Assembly: GCA_013306675.1 (NCBI GenBank)
Contig: JABLUY010000015.1
Span: 124,001 to 188,000 of the forward strand
Source: Thraustochytrium sp. TN22
Lineage: Eukaryota > Sar > Bigyra > Thraustochytrida > Thraustochytriidae
Reading direction: 5' to 3'
Length of the DNA: 64,000 nt
Part shown: piece after piece, positions 1 through 9,838 of the stretch
How the letters are laid out: each line of letters opens with the position of its first letter
How positions within the stretch are numbered: the stretch's first letter is position 1
Notes under the pieces: generated by a model
Database searches by the model: none
What the model was told of the DNA's origin: nothing
What the model saw: only the letters and a program-made list of their open reading frames with translations
Translations under genes and position numbers: made by a program

Positions 1-1452
1 CTTTGCGCCGCCTGGGACGCCGTCCTTTGGTGCACGGCGCAGCCCGTGGATCTCATGGTGGATGTGATGATGGAGCTTCGGCGCACAGGCAAAGTCCGTG
101 ACTTGGATCGCGCCTTTGAGGCCGCCACGAGGCTTCGTGGCGTTTGCATGGACCAACCCGGCGCTGCATTTGCGCTGGCGGCTCTTGCGATCGTGGCTGG
201 AGCTCAAGTGGCACAGGACATCACTCTCGCTCTCGACGCGGCACGCGCAGTTGACGCGCACGTTGCGTGGGAGTCCGCCATGCAAGGTGCCGAACGGGAG
301 CTCCAAGCCAGCGGGAAACGGGATGGCGCAGCCAGGGCGCTCCGTTTGCTGCCGGCATCGATGGGCTGGAGCTCTAGCACCGCACGACGCTTTTGTGAGG
401 CCAAGCTGGTCGCACTTGCCGCGCTGGACAGTGGGGATGCATTCTTGGCGTGCGCAGCCTGCCTTGTGGCGCCGCGCGTGTGGAAATCGACCTGCGCTGA
501 CGCAGAACCTTATATGCGCCTGAAGGACGAGGCGATGGCGGTGCACGCCTCGGAGGCAACGTGCCGCGCATGCGCCGATCGAAGGGAAGCGAATCTGACT
601 GAGAGCTGGTTCGCCCCGGCGAACCGCGCGCTCCTCCTGCGGCAGCCCTCACTAGCCCGCACCTGCTGTAAGGGGTGGGACTCGGGGGAAGAGCAGGGGG
701 GAGATGTGCTCTCTGGCGACTGGGTCAACCAGGCGGAGGAGCTGAGCCGCATCGGGCTGCTTCGCGACGCGCAGGCCCTTGTGGAGGAAGGCCTGCGCCA
801 GGAGCCGCGCAATACAGACGCTTGGCTCCTGCTCGCACGACTGCGCGCCACGACGGAGCAGTGGCCTGCGGCGGAGCTGGCGTTGCGCAGAGGACTGCGC
901 GTGGATGAAGAGCACGCGGAGCTACACTTTCAAGCGGCACTCGTCGCGAGCGCGCGGGGGCGGCTCGAGGACGCCAAGGACAGCTTCTTGCGCTCGTACG
1001 AGGTGCTTCTGCGTGAGGGTAATGTAATCAAGGCGGCCCAGGTGTACGCTGACCTATGCCACGCTCTTTTGTACAATGAGGCTTTTGAGGAGGCGTCGGG
1101 TTGCGAGTTGCCTTCGCGGGACGCGGGAGTGCACGAGCACTCGCCGGCCGGCATTCTAAACTATCGCGGCATTGCGCTGGCAAGCCTGGGCCGTCCGGAG
1201 GAGGCCGCGGAGTCCTTCGTGCAGGCTAAACTGCGGAGCTGGACGCTCCTGGCCTGCCAGTCGGAGGCGTACTCCGCAGACTCGCACGCAGACGCCTTCA
1301 ACAACCTCGGCACGCTGGCGTGGAACGAGCAGCGCGTCATTCACGCGCAGGCGCTCTTTGCGCAGGCGCTCGAGGTGCAGCCTAATCATGCACATGCGAG
1401 ATCGAATCTGCAGAAGCTGCAGGAGGCACTTGCGCCGCGCCCAATTATTTGA
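1..1452 (+). CDS. TPR-repeat protein, 5' end outside window
   Basis: The reading frame is open from base 1 to a TGA at 1450-1452, so the true start lies upstream; the first ATG inside is at 55. The last half carries tetratricopeptide repeats: helices around 759-960 (with ALVEEGLRQEPRNTDAWLLL) and a clear final TPR at about 1285-1430 (AFNNLGTLAWNEQRVIHAQA). TPR arrays are protein-interaction scaffolds. The N-terminal part has scattered Cys residues but no motif I recognise. The partner and pathway cannot be told from sequence. It converges on the IFT46 gene with only about 106 bp between the two stops. Sure that it is coding and TPR; function unknown. Confidence 0.8.
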   Translation, partial: LCAAWDAVLWCTAQPVDLMVDVMMELRRTGKVRDLDRAFEAATRLRGVCMDQPGAAFALAALAIVAGAQVAQDITLALDAARAVDAHVAWESAMQGAERELQASGKRDGAARALRLLPASMGWSSSTARRFCEAKLVALAALDSGDAFLACAACLVAPRVWKSTCADAEPYMRLKDEAMAVHASEATCRACADRREANLTESWFAPANRALLLRQPSLARTCCKGWDSGEEQGGDVLSGDWVNQAEELSRIGLLRDAQALVEEGLRQEPRNTDAWLLLARLRATTEQWPAAELALRRGLRVDEEHAELHFQAALVASARGRLEDAKDSFLRSYEVLLREGNVIKAAQVYADLCHALLYNEAFEEASGCELPSRDAGVHEHSPAGILNYRGIALASLGRPEEAAESFVQAKLRSWTLLACQSEAYSADSHADAFNNLGTLAWNEQRVIHAQALFAQALEVQPNHAHARSNLQKLQEALAPRPII

Positions 1453-1558
1453 GAGTTTAGAATCGATGAGAAAAAAAAACATCACTGCGAACTGCTGGCG
1501 TGCCGTACCTGTAGGCCTGGTCTAGCTCCTCGAAAAGCTTGCAAGCGCAACTCAGATC

Positions 1559-2483
1559 TCAAAAGTCATCATCCTGCGGTTGCTGCACGGGGCCGTCGAG
1601 GTTCTGGAAGTGGTGGTTGTCCCTGAATTCGGAGTACAAAGTGAAGAGGACATGGAGGGGCTCAACCATGGTGTTGTAGACCGGGATGTCGAGGATGGCG
1701 CAAACGACACGCGCGTAGTCCTTGAGATCAAGGTCAATCTCGGCGGATGGCAGTGTGATGTCCTTGAGCAGCGCCTCGACTTGCTCGGGCCAGACCTGCA
1801 TAAGCGACTCAATGTCCGGCATCTGCTTGGTGTAGTGGACCTGAGGCGGCGGCTTGGAGCGGTGCAGGTCCTTGATGGAGTCGATCCAGTTCTGCACGGC
1901 CTTGGGGTCCTTGTCAGCGTTCTCGATGGATCTCACGACCATCGGGTTCTTGACCGATTTCTTGGAGATGGCTCGCAGCTGGAGGTCCAGCACGGTCGCG
2001 TCGGACTGGCTGGCCGCGGGCTCGTCGAGCACCTTGAGGCCCAGGTCGTCTGCATCGCGGTCGGGACGCGGAATCTTGACAAAGGCGTCGATGTCGCCGA
2101 CCGCAGGAATGTAGTCCGGGATAAAGCAACGCAGCTTTGTGTCGAGCTCGATGTCGTGCGGCTTGTAGCGCACGACGTACTGGAAGAGCTCCTTGACCTC
2201 GTTACTCACGTCGAGGTGGTCGAAGTCGCGCGGGTCAAAGCCTTCGAAACCGCCGGCGCCCTGGCCGATGCGGCGGTTCCCCGTAGAGTGTGACATGCTA
2301 CTTTCGTCGTCCTCTTCATCCTCGTCGTCCTCGTCCTCGTTGCCGCCGGCCTTGCCGGCGCGGCCCGCTGGCGCAGCTCCGCGTTTACTCTGCGCTGCGG
2401 CGCGCTGCGCAGCGTCGCGCATCTGCTCACCGCCGGCCTCGAGCTTGACCCCGTTGTGTGTCCTCTTGGAAGTCAAGTCCCCA

Positions 2484-2535
<52 letters not shown>

Positions 2536-3085
2536 TCTCTTCGCCGTCGTCGTCAGCGTCGTGGTTGGCCAAGTGGTCGCGCGGCGCTGCGGTCTTGGAC
2601 TCGGGCCTGCTGCCGGTGCCGGGGATTTCCTCCGCGTCAGAGAGGCCGGCAAGGCCGGGCGAGGCGAGCGTATGCGGAGGCGAGTCGCCACGGTCCGCGT
2701 CGCGGGTGGACGCGTCTGGACGTGCGGGCTCCCTGTCGAGAGAGCTGATGTCGCGCATCTTGGGGGTGCCGGTGTCGGCTGTGTCGATGCTCTCATCTGA
2801 GAAGCTGTCGTCGAGGTCTACGCGTGCGTCGAAGGGCTGGTTCTCCACCTCACGAACCTGCAGCGAGCCAGTGTCGCCTGCCCCGCCTCCACGGGTCCGC
2901 TGGTGCTGCTGGTTCTGGTGCTGCTGGTGGTCCACACTATCGGCGAAGGACGCGTCAAAGTCGGAGTCCTCTTCGTCCTCTTCATCCTCCCCGTTATCAT
3001 CCAGCGACCCACTGCTGGATGAGCTGGTCTCGTCCTCCTCCTCTTCGTCGGCCAGTCGCCGGTGTGCTGTCTTGGACTCCGCCAT
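1559..3085 (-). CDS. IFT46: Intraflagellar transport protein 46 (IFT-B core subunit)
   Basis: 508 residues from the ATG at 3085. The frame is open further upstream to an ATG at 3301, but that extension is Arg/Ala/Pro-rich and unlike the family, while the 3085 ATG has G at -3. Residues about 286-500 match the conserved IFT46 domain: EVKELFQYVVRYKPHDIELD, FIPDYIPAVGDIDAFVKIPR, a VLDEPAASQSD segment, DLHRSKPPPQVHYTKQMPDI and ILDIPVYNTMVEPLHVLFTL. In known organisms IFT46 belongs to the IFT-B complex that carries cargo (notably outer dynein arms) along cilia. The N-terminal half is acidic and disordered, with an uninterrupted Asp run at about residues 181-200 (2485-2541). Presence implies a flagellated stage such as zoospores. 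Confidence 0.95.
2485..2541. repeat. GTC/GAC trinucleotide repeat (poly-Asp in IFT46)
   Basis: An almost pure run of about 16-17 tcg/gtc triplets on the + strand, read as GAC/GAT on the coding strand. It encodes the acidic Asp tract in the disordered N-terminal half of IFT46. A likely length-variable microsatellite. Confidence 0.9.
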
Positions 3086-3733
3086 GTCGTGCGTGCGTGA
3101 AGTGCGACGGAGAGAGCGAGGTGGAGCAGGACAGTCGCGGCGCCTGCTGCGCGCGCGCTCGCGCGCGGGCGCGACGTGGCTCGGCTTGGCTAGGCTCGGC
3201 ACAGGCGCGACTTTGGGCGACGCCGCGGACGTCTCCACCGCGTCCGGGTCTCCGCGCGCAACCGGGTCGCACAGAGGGAAGGGAGCTACGCTGATTCGCA
3301 TAAACGGTCAAATTTGCGCGCACTCGCGCGCCAGCGAGCCTCGCGTCTCGGGCTCCGTTGATGACCGTGACGGGGCTGGCGCCGCAGTGGCGCGGCTGGA
3401 GCCTGGCGCCGCTGCAGCTGACTCGGAGCCGTCGGACGGCTCAGGCTGAATCGTTGAACGGCCGCTTCGCACTGCACTGGCAAGTTGCGAACGCGTTGTG
3501 GCACGCGCAAGGGCGCGCAAGGGAGTCCGAAGGGAGGCCCTCGACTCGAGGCCCTCGACTCGAGGCCCTCGACTCGAGGCCCTCGCACCGAGGCTTGGAG
3601 GAGACCCGAGGAGACCTCGCGCGCGCCCAGACACCACGTAAGTATGTATGCAGGCAAGCAAGGACTGGTGCCGGCAAGTGCAGCAAGAGGAGACAAGATG
3701 GTCAAAGGAATCAAGAAGCGCCTTCGGATAAGC
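3086..3733. other. Intergenic region between IFT46 and acyl-CoA dehydrogenase, with a 14-bp tandem repeat
   Basis: About 650 bp between two minus-strand genes: promoter side of IFT46 and 3' flank of the dehydrogenase. It holds the short tandem repeat annotated separately. ORFs crossing it are Arg-rich and match nothing I recognise. I see no RNA gene. Confidence 0.6.
3536..3596. repeat. 14-bp minisatellite, about four copies
   Basis: The unit GGCCCTCGACTCGA is repeated head to tail three times, followed by a diverged fourth copy (ccctcgcaccgagg). Each unit contains the short palindrome CTCGAG (or TCGA), so each copy can also pair with its neighbours. Confidence 0.85.
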
Positions 3734-5689
3734 TTAGCTGGCAATAATCTCAGGGGAGATGGCGAGGTTGGTGTCGTCGAGCGAAGAAAGGAGGCGCGCC
3801 TGGTGTTCCGTCTTGGGGAGCTCATGGGCGAAGAACCAACGCGAGGTGGCGATCTTGGCATGAAGGAAGTCATCGTCCTCGCGATCGGCGTGCTGCAGAG
3901 CGCGCACTGCAGCGGTCTCCGCAGCGAGGAGGCGCCAGGCGATCGTGGTGTGGCCGGCCATGTTGAGGTACTCGTGCGAGTTGGCGAGCATGAGGTCCGG
4001 GTTGGACTTGCCGGCGTCGGCGAGGGTGGCCGTGGTGTCCTCGAGGCGTTGCACGGCCTCCTCAAGGAGAGCAGCGCGCGAAGAGAGCCCACTGTCTTGG
4101 AGCGCGCGGGCGTCCGCTGCGCCCTCGCGCATGACGCCGAGCCAAAGGCGTAGGCCGCGGCCGCCATGGAGATGGACCTTGCGGCCGAGGAGGTCGAGAG
4201 ACTGGATTCCGTTGGTGCCTTCGTGGATCATGTTGAGGCGGTTGTCGCGGTAGAGCTGCTCGACAGGGTAATCGCGCGTGTAGCCGTAGCCGCCGAGAAC
4301 TTGGATGGCCCACTTATTGGCTTCGAGGGCCCACTCGGAAGGCCAGCTCTTGATGATGGGCGTGAGCGTGTCGAGCAGCATGGCCTTGTCCTTGGCCTCC
4401 TGGTCGGAGAGATGACTCGGGTCGTGGAGCTCGTCGACGAGGAGGGACCCATAGAGGCAGAGCGAGGTGGAGCCCTCGACGAAGGCGCGCTGCGCGAGCA
4501 GCATGCGGCGCACGTCAGCGTGCTCGATGATGGGGATTTGCGGCGCGGTCGGGTCCTTGGCGGTGGCCGGCCTGCCCTGGCGGCGCTCGAGCGCGTAGTC
4601 CAAGGACGCGGCGAAGCCAGCGTAGCCAAGCGAGGTGGCGCAGACGCCGATGGTGATGCGCGCCTCGTTCATCATGAGGAACATGGTGGCGAGACCGCGA
4701 CCCTCCTCGCCAACGAGCTCGCCAATGGTTTCCTCGTTCTCGCCGTAGTTGAGCACGGTGTTTGTGATGCCGCGCCAGCCCATCTTCTTGTTGAGGCCGG
4801 CAAGCTCGATACCGTTACGCGGGCCGGGCGTGCCATCCTCGTTGAGGCGAAATTTGGGCACGAGAAAGAGCGAGATGCCCTTGACGCCCGCCTCAGTGCG
4901 GTCCGGGTGGGCCGGGTCGCTGACCTTGGCGAGCAGCATGTGCACGATGTTCTCCGTGAGCGGCTGCTCGCCGCCCGAGATCCACATCTTGGTCCCCTTG
5001 ATGGAATAGGTGCCGTCCCCGCGCGGGAAGGCCTTGCAGGTGATGTCACCCAGACTTGACCCGGCTTGAGGCTCGCTCAGGTTCATGGTGCCGTACCAGC
5101 GGCCCTCAAGCATCGGGTTCAGAAAGCGGTCCTTTTGCTCCTCGCTGCCCACCGCGTTGAGCATGTTGCCGGCCGCGATGGTGAGAAACGGGTAGGTCGT
5201 TGTGCCCACGTTGGCCGCGTAGAGCGGCATGAGCAGCGCGTTCGTAAGCACGGTCGGTAGCTGCATGCCGCCTCGCTCGTAGTCGGCGTGCGCCGCGAAA
5301 AAGCCTGCCTCGCGGAAGGCCTCGAGCGCCGGCTTGATGGCCTCGTGCACCTTGACCTGGCCGTCGTCCTGGAACTTGGGCTCGTCCAGGTCGTTGCGCC
5401 GGTTGTGCGGCGCGAAGTCCTGCTCCGCCAACTTGAGCGCCGTGCCCAGCGCCTCCTCGAAGACCTCGCGCGAGGCATCCGCGAATCGCGGCACCCGCGC
5501 GAAGAGCCGCTCCTCCACGCCCAGCACCTCGAAGAGCTCGAAGCTCAGGTTCTTCTCGTCCGCATACCGCCGCCGCGCCCTGCTCGACAGGAGCCGCCGC
5601 GCCGCTGGCCGCCCATGCGCTGCTGGCCGCTGTAGCGCCGCCAGCCGTCGCGCCTTGGCCCGCGCTGCGGTGCCGCCCCGCGCCAGCAT
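3734..5689 (-). CDS. Mitochondrial acyl-CoA dehydrogenase, DmdC-like subfamily
   Basis: 651 residues, start ATG at 5689 with A at -3. The first ~45 residues are Arg/Ala/Ser-rich without acidic residues (RRLLSSRARRRY), a typical mitochondrial presequence. An acyl-CoA dehydrogenase core follows, with the FAD-side motif YGTMNLSEPQAGSSLGDITC, then WISGGEQPLTENIVHMLLAK and QVLGGYGYTRDYPVEQLYRD. The catalytic Glu is in IHEGTNGIQSLDLLGRK (Glu at about residue 488). These variants and the extra ~130-residue C-terminal domain resemble the bacterial FadE/DmdC group, which includes 3-methylmercaptopropionyl-CoA dehydrogenase of the DMSP demethylation pathway. FAD-dependent alpha,beta-dehydrogenation of an acyl-CoA is secure; the substrate is not, since many DmdC-like enzymes act on ordinary fatty acyl-CoAs. 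Confidence 0.9.
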   Translation of the reverse strand: MLARGGTAARAKARRLAALQRPAAHGRPAARRLLSSRARRRYADEKNLSFELFEVLGVEERLFARVPRFADASREVFEEALGTALKLAEQDFAPHNRRNDLDEPKFQDDGQVKVHEAIKPALEAFREAGFFAAHADYERGGMQLPTVLTNALLMPLYAANVGTTTYPFLTIAAGNMLNAVGSEEQKDRFLNPMLEGRWYGTMNLSEPQAGSSLGDITCKAFPRGDGTYSIKGTKMWISGGEQPLTENIVHMLLAKVSDPAHPDRTEAGVKGISLFLVPKFRLNEDGTPGPRNGIELAGLNKKMGWRGITNTVLNYGENEETIGELVGEEGRGLATMFLMMNEARITIGVCATSLGYAGFAASLDYALERRQGRPATAKDPTAPQIPIIEHADVRRMLLAQRAFVEGSTSLCLYGSLLVDELHDPSHLSDQEAKDKAMLLDTLTPIIKSWPSEWALEANKWAIQVLGGYGYTRDYPVEQLYRDNRLNMIHEGTNGIQSLDLLGRKVHLHGGRGLRLWLGVMREGAADARALQDSGLSSRAALLEEAVQRLEDTTATLADAGKSNPDLMLANSHEYLNMAGHTTIAWRLLAAETAAVRALQHADREDDDFLHAKIATSRWFFAHELPKTEHQARLLSSLDDTNLAISPEIIAS

Positions 5690-6716
5690 CTTTGTCTCTC
5701 GCTACAGCTGCAGCTACGGCTCTACAGCTACAGCTGCAGCTCCGCTCCAGCTGCTACTCGTACAGCTAGCCCAGCCTGTCTGCGCTCTGCTGCTCGGACT
5801 CTGCTGCGCCCTGCATCTGATTTCACCTCCGTGCAGCCCGAAACACGCATGTCGCTTAGGGGAAAGGGAAGCCTGCCAGCTGCTGCGAGCAGAGAGAGGA
5901 TCGGACACGCTGCCACAGGCAAGCCTGCCAAGGCTTCCAAGCGATAACGTTATGCGGTCCTGTGACTCCTGTCCTCTAGCCTGAGCGCGTCTGAGCTGAG
6001 CCCGCAACAACACGAGGCGGAGCTGAGCTGAGCGCGAGTCGCAACCCTCGTGAACTGACTCACTGTCAGGGCGCGCAGGGCGCGCAGAATCGGCGTCGCA
6101 GACTCGACAGTCGGCGGAGCCGGGGTCCGCCTCCGACGACATCATGATGGCGAGCGAGCTGAGGTCACGGTCATCCGGGCGGCTGCCAGTGCGCGAAGGA
6201 ATTGAATGAATTTCAAAGGCTGCGCTGCTGGTTGCACGCGCGCCCTCGTTGGTTGCACGCGCGTTGCGTTGCGTTGCAGTCCGAGCCTCGCCCGAGCCTC
6301 GCAGACTCGCACAGTCTCGCAGGCTCGCAGGCTCGACGGACAGATGGTTTGACGATGAGACGAGGCAGGCCGCGCAGTCCCGCGGCGGGCGCCGGCGCGG
6401 CCCTGGCCGTCGCGCGGCAGCGCGGCGCGGCGCGGCGGGCAGCGCGGCGGTGCCAGGGCCGCAGGGCGTGCCAAGCAAGGGCGCGCGCAGCTGGTGATGG
6501 GTGGGACGGGACTCGAGACTCGAAGACGAAGCTAGCTAGAGCTAGCAGGCCGCGCGGGCGCCTGCGCGCGCGCGCGCGACGCAGGCGTGACGGGACGTGA
6601 TGGCGAGCGAGAAAAGCGGCAGGCGCAGAGCGGCAAGGCTGCGGCGGCCCGCTCGGGCGCGGGCGGTGGGCGCTCGCTGGCCGTGAGCGCGGGCTTTGGC
6701 GTCGCGTGCCAGCGGG
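5690..6716. other. Divergent intergenic region (acyl-CoA dehydrogenase / ankyrin gene)
   Basis: About 1 kb between two genes transcribed outward, so it should hold both promoters. Near the dehydrogenase ATG (5701-5756) there are repeated cagctgcagc/ctacagct words forming small palindromes. A short GTTGCACGCGC direct repeat lies at 6231-6263. Open frames here are Arg/Ala-rich shadows of GC-rich DNA. I cannot identify a TATA box or other defined element. Confidence 0.5.
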
Positions 6717-8138
6717 ATGAGCGCGGCGGCGGAGCCAGATTCGGCGGCTGTGCGCGAGGCAGTCGCGAGCGGCGACCTGGAGCAGCTGAAGGAAGCGGTG
6801 GACGCGCACGAGCGCAAGGCAAGCGCGGAGGTTGTCCACGAGGGCCGACGGTACTCGGCGCTGACGTGGGCGCTGAGCAAGGACTGCGGCGTGCGCGTGG
6901 AGGCGGCTACGTGGCTCGTGGAAAATGGCGCGGACGTGGATGCGCGCGACTATCGCGGCTGCACGGCGCTCATGCGCGCGAGCGGGCTCGGCGAGACGGA
7001 GCTGGCACGCATCCTCATCGAGCGTGGCGCAGCCCTCGACCTGCAAAGCCACGATGGCTTCACGGCACTCGCCTACGCGGTCCTGCGCGACCAGCCGCGC
7101 GCCGTGCGCCTTTTGATCAAAAGCGGCGCGGCGCTCGACGTGCGCAGCTCCATCACCTACGAGACGGCCCTCATGATGGCCTGCCTCAAGGGTCTCGCCC
7201 GCATCGTGCGTCTCCTTGCCGAGGGCGGCGCCAACACGAACCTGCGTGCTGACGCAGGCTGGACGCCGCTCATGCTCGCCGTCGGCCACGGTCACCTGAC
7301 GGTGGCGCCCGCGCTCGTCGACGCCGGCGCCGACATCGATGCCGCGGACATGTTCGGCGAGACAGCCGTCTTCAAGGCCTGCGCCAAGGGTCACGTCGAT
7401 CTCGTGCGAGAGCTCGCTGACCTGGGCGCCAACCTCAACGCTGCGAACAGGGTCGGTGACACCCCCCTCATGGCCGCCAGTGCCCAGGGCGACCTGTCAG
7501 TCGCCGAGCTCCTTCTCGAGCGCGGCGCCACCGTTGACCTTCGCAACCTTGTCCGCATGACCGCGCTCATGCTCGCCGCCGAAGGCAACCACGATGCAGT
7601 CGCGCGCGCACTCATTGACCGGGGCTCGGACCTCACCCTTGAGTCCGCCGCCGGCCTCACGCCCCTCATGCTCGCCTGCCGCCCGTCACCGCACGGAGAT
7701 GCAGACCCTGAGCGCCAGCTGGCGACTGTAAAAGTCTGCTGGGCTTTTGGCTCCCGCGCCAGCGTCCGCGACGCCTCTCGCGCGCTCGCGCTGGCCCAGG
7801 ACAACGGCTTCGATCAGGTTGTCGAGTTTCTGGACTTTGTCTCCACTGCCGCTCTCGCGCGCATTCTCATGCGCGATCTGCGTCTCCCACGCCCCGTCGT
7901 GCTCGCCTTTTACGAGGCTGGCATGCGCGCACCTCTCGACTGCGCGACCGTCGTCGAGCTCGACCTGGATCGCTTCGGGATCGCCGACGTCCGCTTGCAG
8001 CAGCGTGTTCTGCGCCGGCTTCGCGCTGTGCGCCCTGACGCACCGGAGCTACCAGGCGCGGCCGCCAACCCAGCCTCGCGAATGGCTAGACGCCTGTCTT
8101 TTCGCGGTGCGCGCCATTCCTTCACGCAGCGCAAATGA
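6717..8138 (+). CDS. Ankyrin-repeat protein with C-terminal SAM-like domain
   Basis: 473 residues from the ATG at 6717 (G at -3); the frame opens slightly upstream only via a TTG. About eight consecutive ankyrin repeats span roughly residues 70-330, with canonical cores such as GWTPLMLAVGHGHLTVAPAL, GETAVFKACAKGHVDLVREL and GDTPLMAASAQGDLSVAELL. Near the C terminus (about 385-440) VVELDLDRFGIADVRLQQRV resembles the end of a SAM domain, where a similar Leu-x-Leu-x-x-x-Gly-Ile pattern precedes the last helix. ANK-SAM proteins usually act as scaffolds. No catalytic domain or membrane segment is visible and the partner is unknown. Ankyrin call firm, SAM call moderate. Confidence 0.88.
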   Translation: MSAAAEPDSAAVREAVASGDLEQLKEAVDAHERKASAEVVHEGRRYSALTWALSKDCGVRVEAATWLVENGADVDARDYRGCTALMRASGLGETELARILIERGAALDLQSHDGFTALAYAVLRDQPRAVRLLIKSGAALDVRSSITYETALMMACLKGLARIVRLLAEGGANTNLRADAGWTPLMLAVGHGHLTVAPALVDAGADIDAADMFGETAVFKACAKGHVDLVRELADLGANLNAANRVGDTPLMAASAQGDLSVAELLLERGATVDLRNLVRMTALMLAAEGNHDAVARALIDRGSDLTLESAAGLTPLMLACRPSPHGDADPERQLATVKVCWAFGSRASVRDASRALALAQDNGFDQVVEFLDFVSTAALARILMRDLRLPRPVVLAFYEAGMRAPLDCATVVELDLDRFGIADVRLQQRVLRRLRAVRPDAPELPGAAANPASRMARRLSFRGARHSFTQRK

Positions 8139-8913
8139 GCTGACTGTGCGTTTGTTTTCCAAGCCTGTTCACACAATCGGCGGTGCCTTTGATTCTGTGT
8201 GCGCCTCACGGAACTGAGATTACCCAAGCAGAATAGGCCCAGCGCGATTAATCACATCACCCAACCGAGCGCATGCAGCTCACTGACCACCAAGCCCTGC
8301 AAGCCAAATTGGAGCTTGCATCCTTCCTTCTTCTCGAGCGCTGTCTGCGCGTGCACATGACCACCCAATTTTTCGATGCCACTCCCAGGCTCGCTCTTAC
8401 AAAGTTTATCTTGTTCGCGATGTTTGGCCCCGAGGTTTCCTCGGCTACCCTGTCTGTGCACGCCGCCCTCTGGGCTGCGCGTTCTTCTTTTCAGTGGTGC
8501 CATCTGCGCATGCCTGCGCACGTCCGAGAGCCAACGCCACGTAAGGGTAGGGCAGGGCTAGTGCCGCAAGGCGCTCTGGTCTCGCAAGCAAGTGCGCACG
8601 TGAGACTGCCTCGAGGGGCAGCGCAATTGAACTTTAGGCCGAGATTTTAGCGGATGCAAGCTCCGCACTGCCCACCCCGGTGGGCGCCAAGCACCGGCGC
8701 GCGCTCGCGCACGCCGCGACCACACTCGGCTCCTCAGAGTGCAAGGTCGACCCAGAGCCTAGGCAAGGGGTGTGAACGATGGTTTTCCCGCGGCCATGAT
8801 CGACTTTTTTGTATGGTAGATCTTAAGGTAAATGCTGCGTACCACCTGTGGAAATGCCTGCGCACGTCGCCATACTTCGCGCGCGCGACAGCTCTCGGGA
8901 CGAGTGCTAGTAC

Positions 8914-9055
8914 GCTCTTTGTTGTTCGTTCCTCGGCCAGGCATCGCGCCTCCTTGCGCCAGGAGTTCTCTTTCTCATTCAAGTTCGCTTGCCTGCCTTG
9001 TGGCACGCCTTGGCTCCCCGACCTACCCAGGGGTCAAATCCTCTCGACATCATGG
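8914..9055 (+). mobile_element. SINE-like dispersed repeat, copy 1
   Basis: About 142 bp similar to the reverse complement of 9479-9630. Shared blocks in order are gctctttgtt, gcgccaggagttctctttctcat, cttgtggca..cttggctccc, a cggggtc.aatcctct-type block and catcatgg. The stretch GGGTCAAATCC differs at one position from the Pol III B-box consensus GGTTCRANNCC. Family resemblance: tRNA-derived SINE. The 5' and 3' limits are only where I can still align the two copies. No poly(A) tail or target-site duplication is evident. Confidence 0.5.
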
Positions 9056-9478
9056 CGGACTCCGCTCCGGGCGGCGGGGCGCTTGCTGCGCCCGACACCC
9101 ATGCGTTTTACCACTCGCGTGACGTATTGTGGAGTTGTGGAGGAAGGTCTTGGGTCGCTGGCGCGTTTGCGGCGTGTGGGTCCTCATGTGACGTGAAGAG
9201 CGCCCGCCACCTTCGACATTTCTCGCAGCACTCCGCCGCACGAGCCATGATGCAGGGCTCTGGGCTCGAACACCACGGAGACTTGTCTTGTGAGTGCAGA
9301 GGCCTATAGCGTTCAATAGGTTTGACGCGAGCGCTCTGGGCGTGGCCGGCCAGCAGCAGCTAGGGCACACGGAGCGGAGCGAGCATCTGCGCCCTCCAGC
9401 TTTAGTCCAAAGCTCTAAGATTAGTAGCTAGTCCAAGGAGGACGATCTGTCAGAATGATGGTCAGGTTGCGCTCGAAG

Positions 9479-9630
9479 CCATGATGGTCAAGAGGAATCG
9501 ATCCCCGTGGTAGGGAGCCAAGTCTTGCCACAAGACAGGTAAGCGAAAAGGCAAAAGGTCGATGAGAAAGAGAACATCTGGCGCGAAAGTCGTGCGTAAA
9601 GCCTGTCCATCGGAGCAAAGAACAAAGAGC
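9479..9630 (-). mobile_element. SINE-like dispersed repeat, copy 2 (inverted)
   Basis: Minus-strand relative of the copy at 8914-9055, about 152 bp, with small indels. Its B-box-like stretch reads GGATCGATTCC on the minus strand, again one mismatch from consensus but a different one, so the two copies diverged from a common source. About 420 bp separate the copies in opposite orientation. Confidence 0.5.
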
Positions 9631-9838
9631 ACCGAGGATAGCCCGGGGGGGGGGCGGGGCCAAACTGTTGTGCTTACTGTTAGCCTGGATCGACTGCCAG
9701 GTCTAGCAGGTGTTATTTGGCTTGTGCGCCGCGGCGCCTGCCTTGTGTGGCTGCGAGAGTCGCAGCCGCCCGAGCCGGCTCGGGAACGACCTCAGCTACC
9801 ACGGGTCACGCTGCTCTCCCAGTGCCCCATGCGGGCTG

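Larger units (their letters stand above)
8139..9838. other. Gene-poor region containing two SINE-like repeats
   Basis: 1.7 kb after the ankyrin gene. Several ORFs of 90-180 codons occur but have no recognisable domain, and they overlap the repeat copies. The main content is the inverted pair of SINE-like elements listed separately. A run of ten G lies at 9645-9654. Confidence 0.6.

Noticed and set aside
3086-3301. Start of IFT46 at the upstream ATG (72 extra residues)
   Set aside because: The extension is Arg/Pro/Ala-rich, unlike IFT46 N termini; the ATG at 3085 is followed at once by the acidic Ser/Glu-rich region typical of the family.
5714-6478. Minus-strand ORF of 254 codons between the acyl-CoA dehydrogenase and ankyrin genes
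   Set aside because: Low-complexity Ala/Arg/Ser composition and no motif; it lies in the divergent promoter region.
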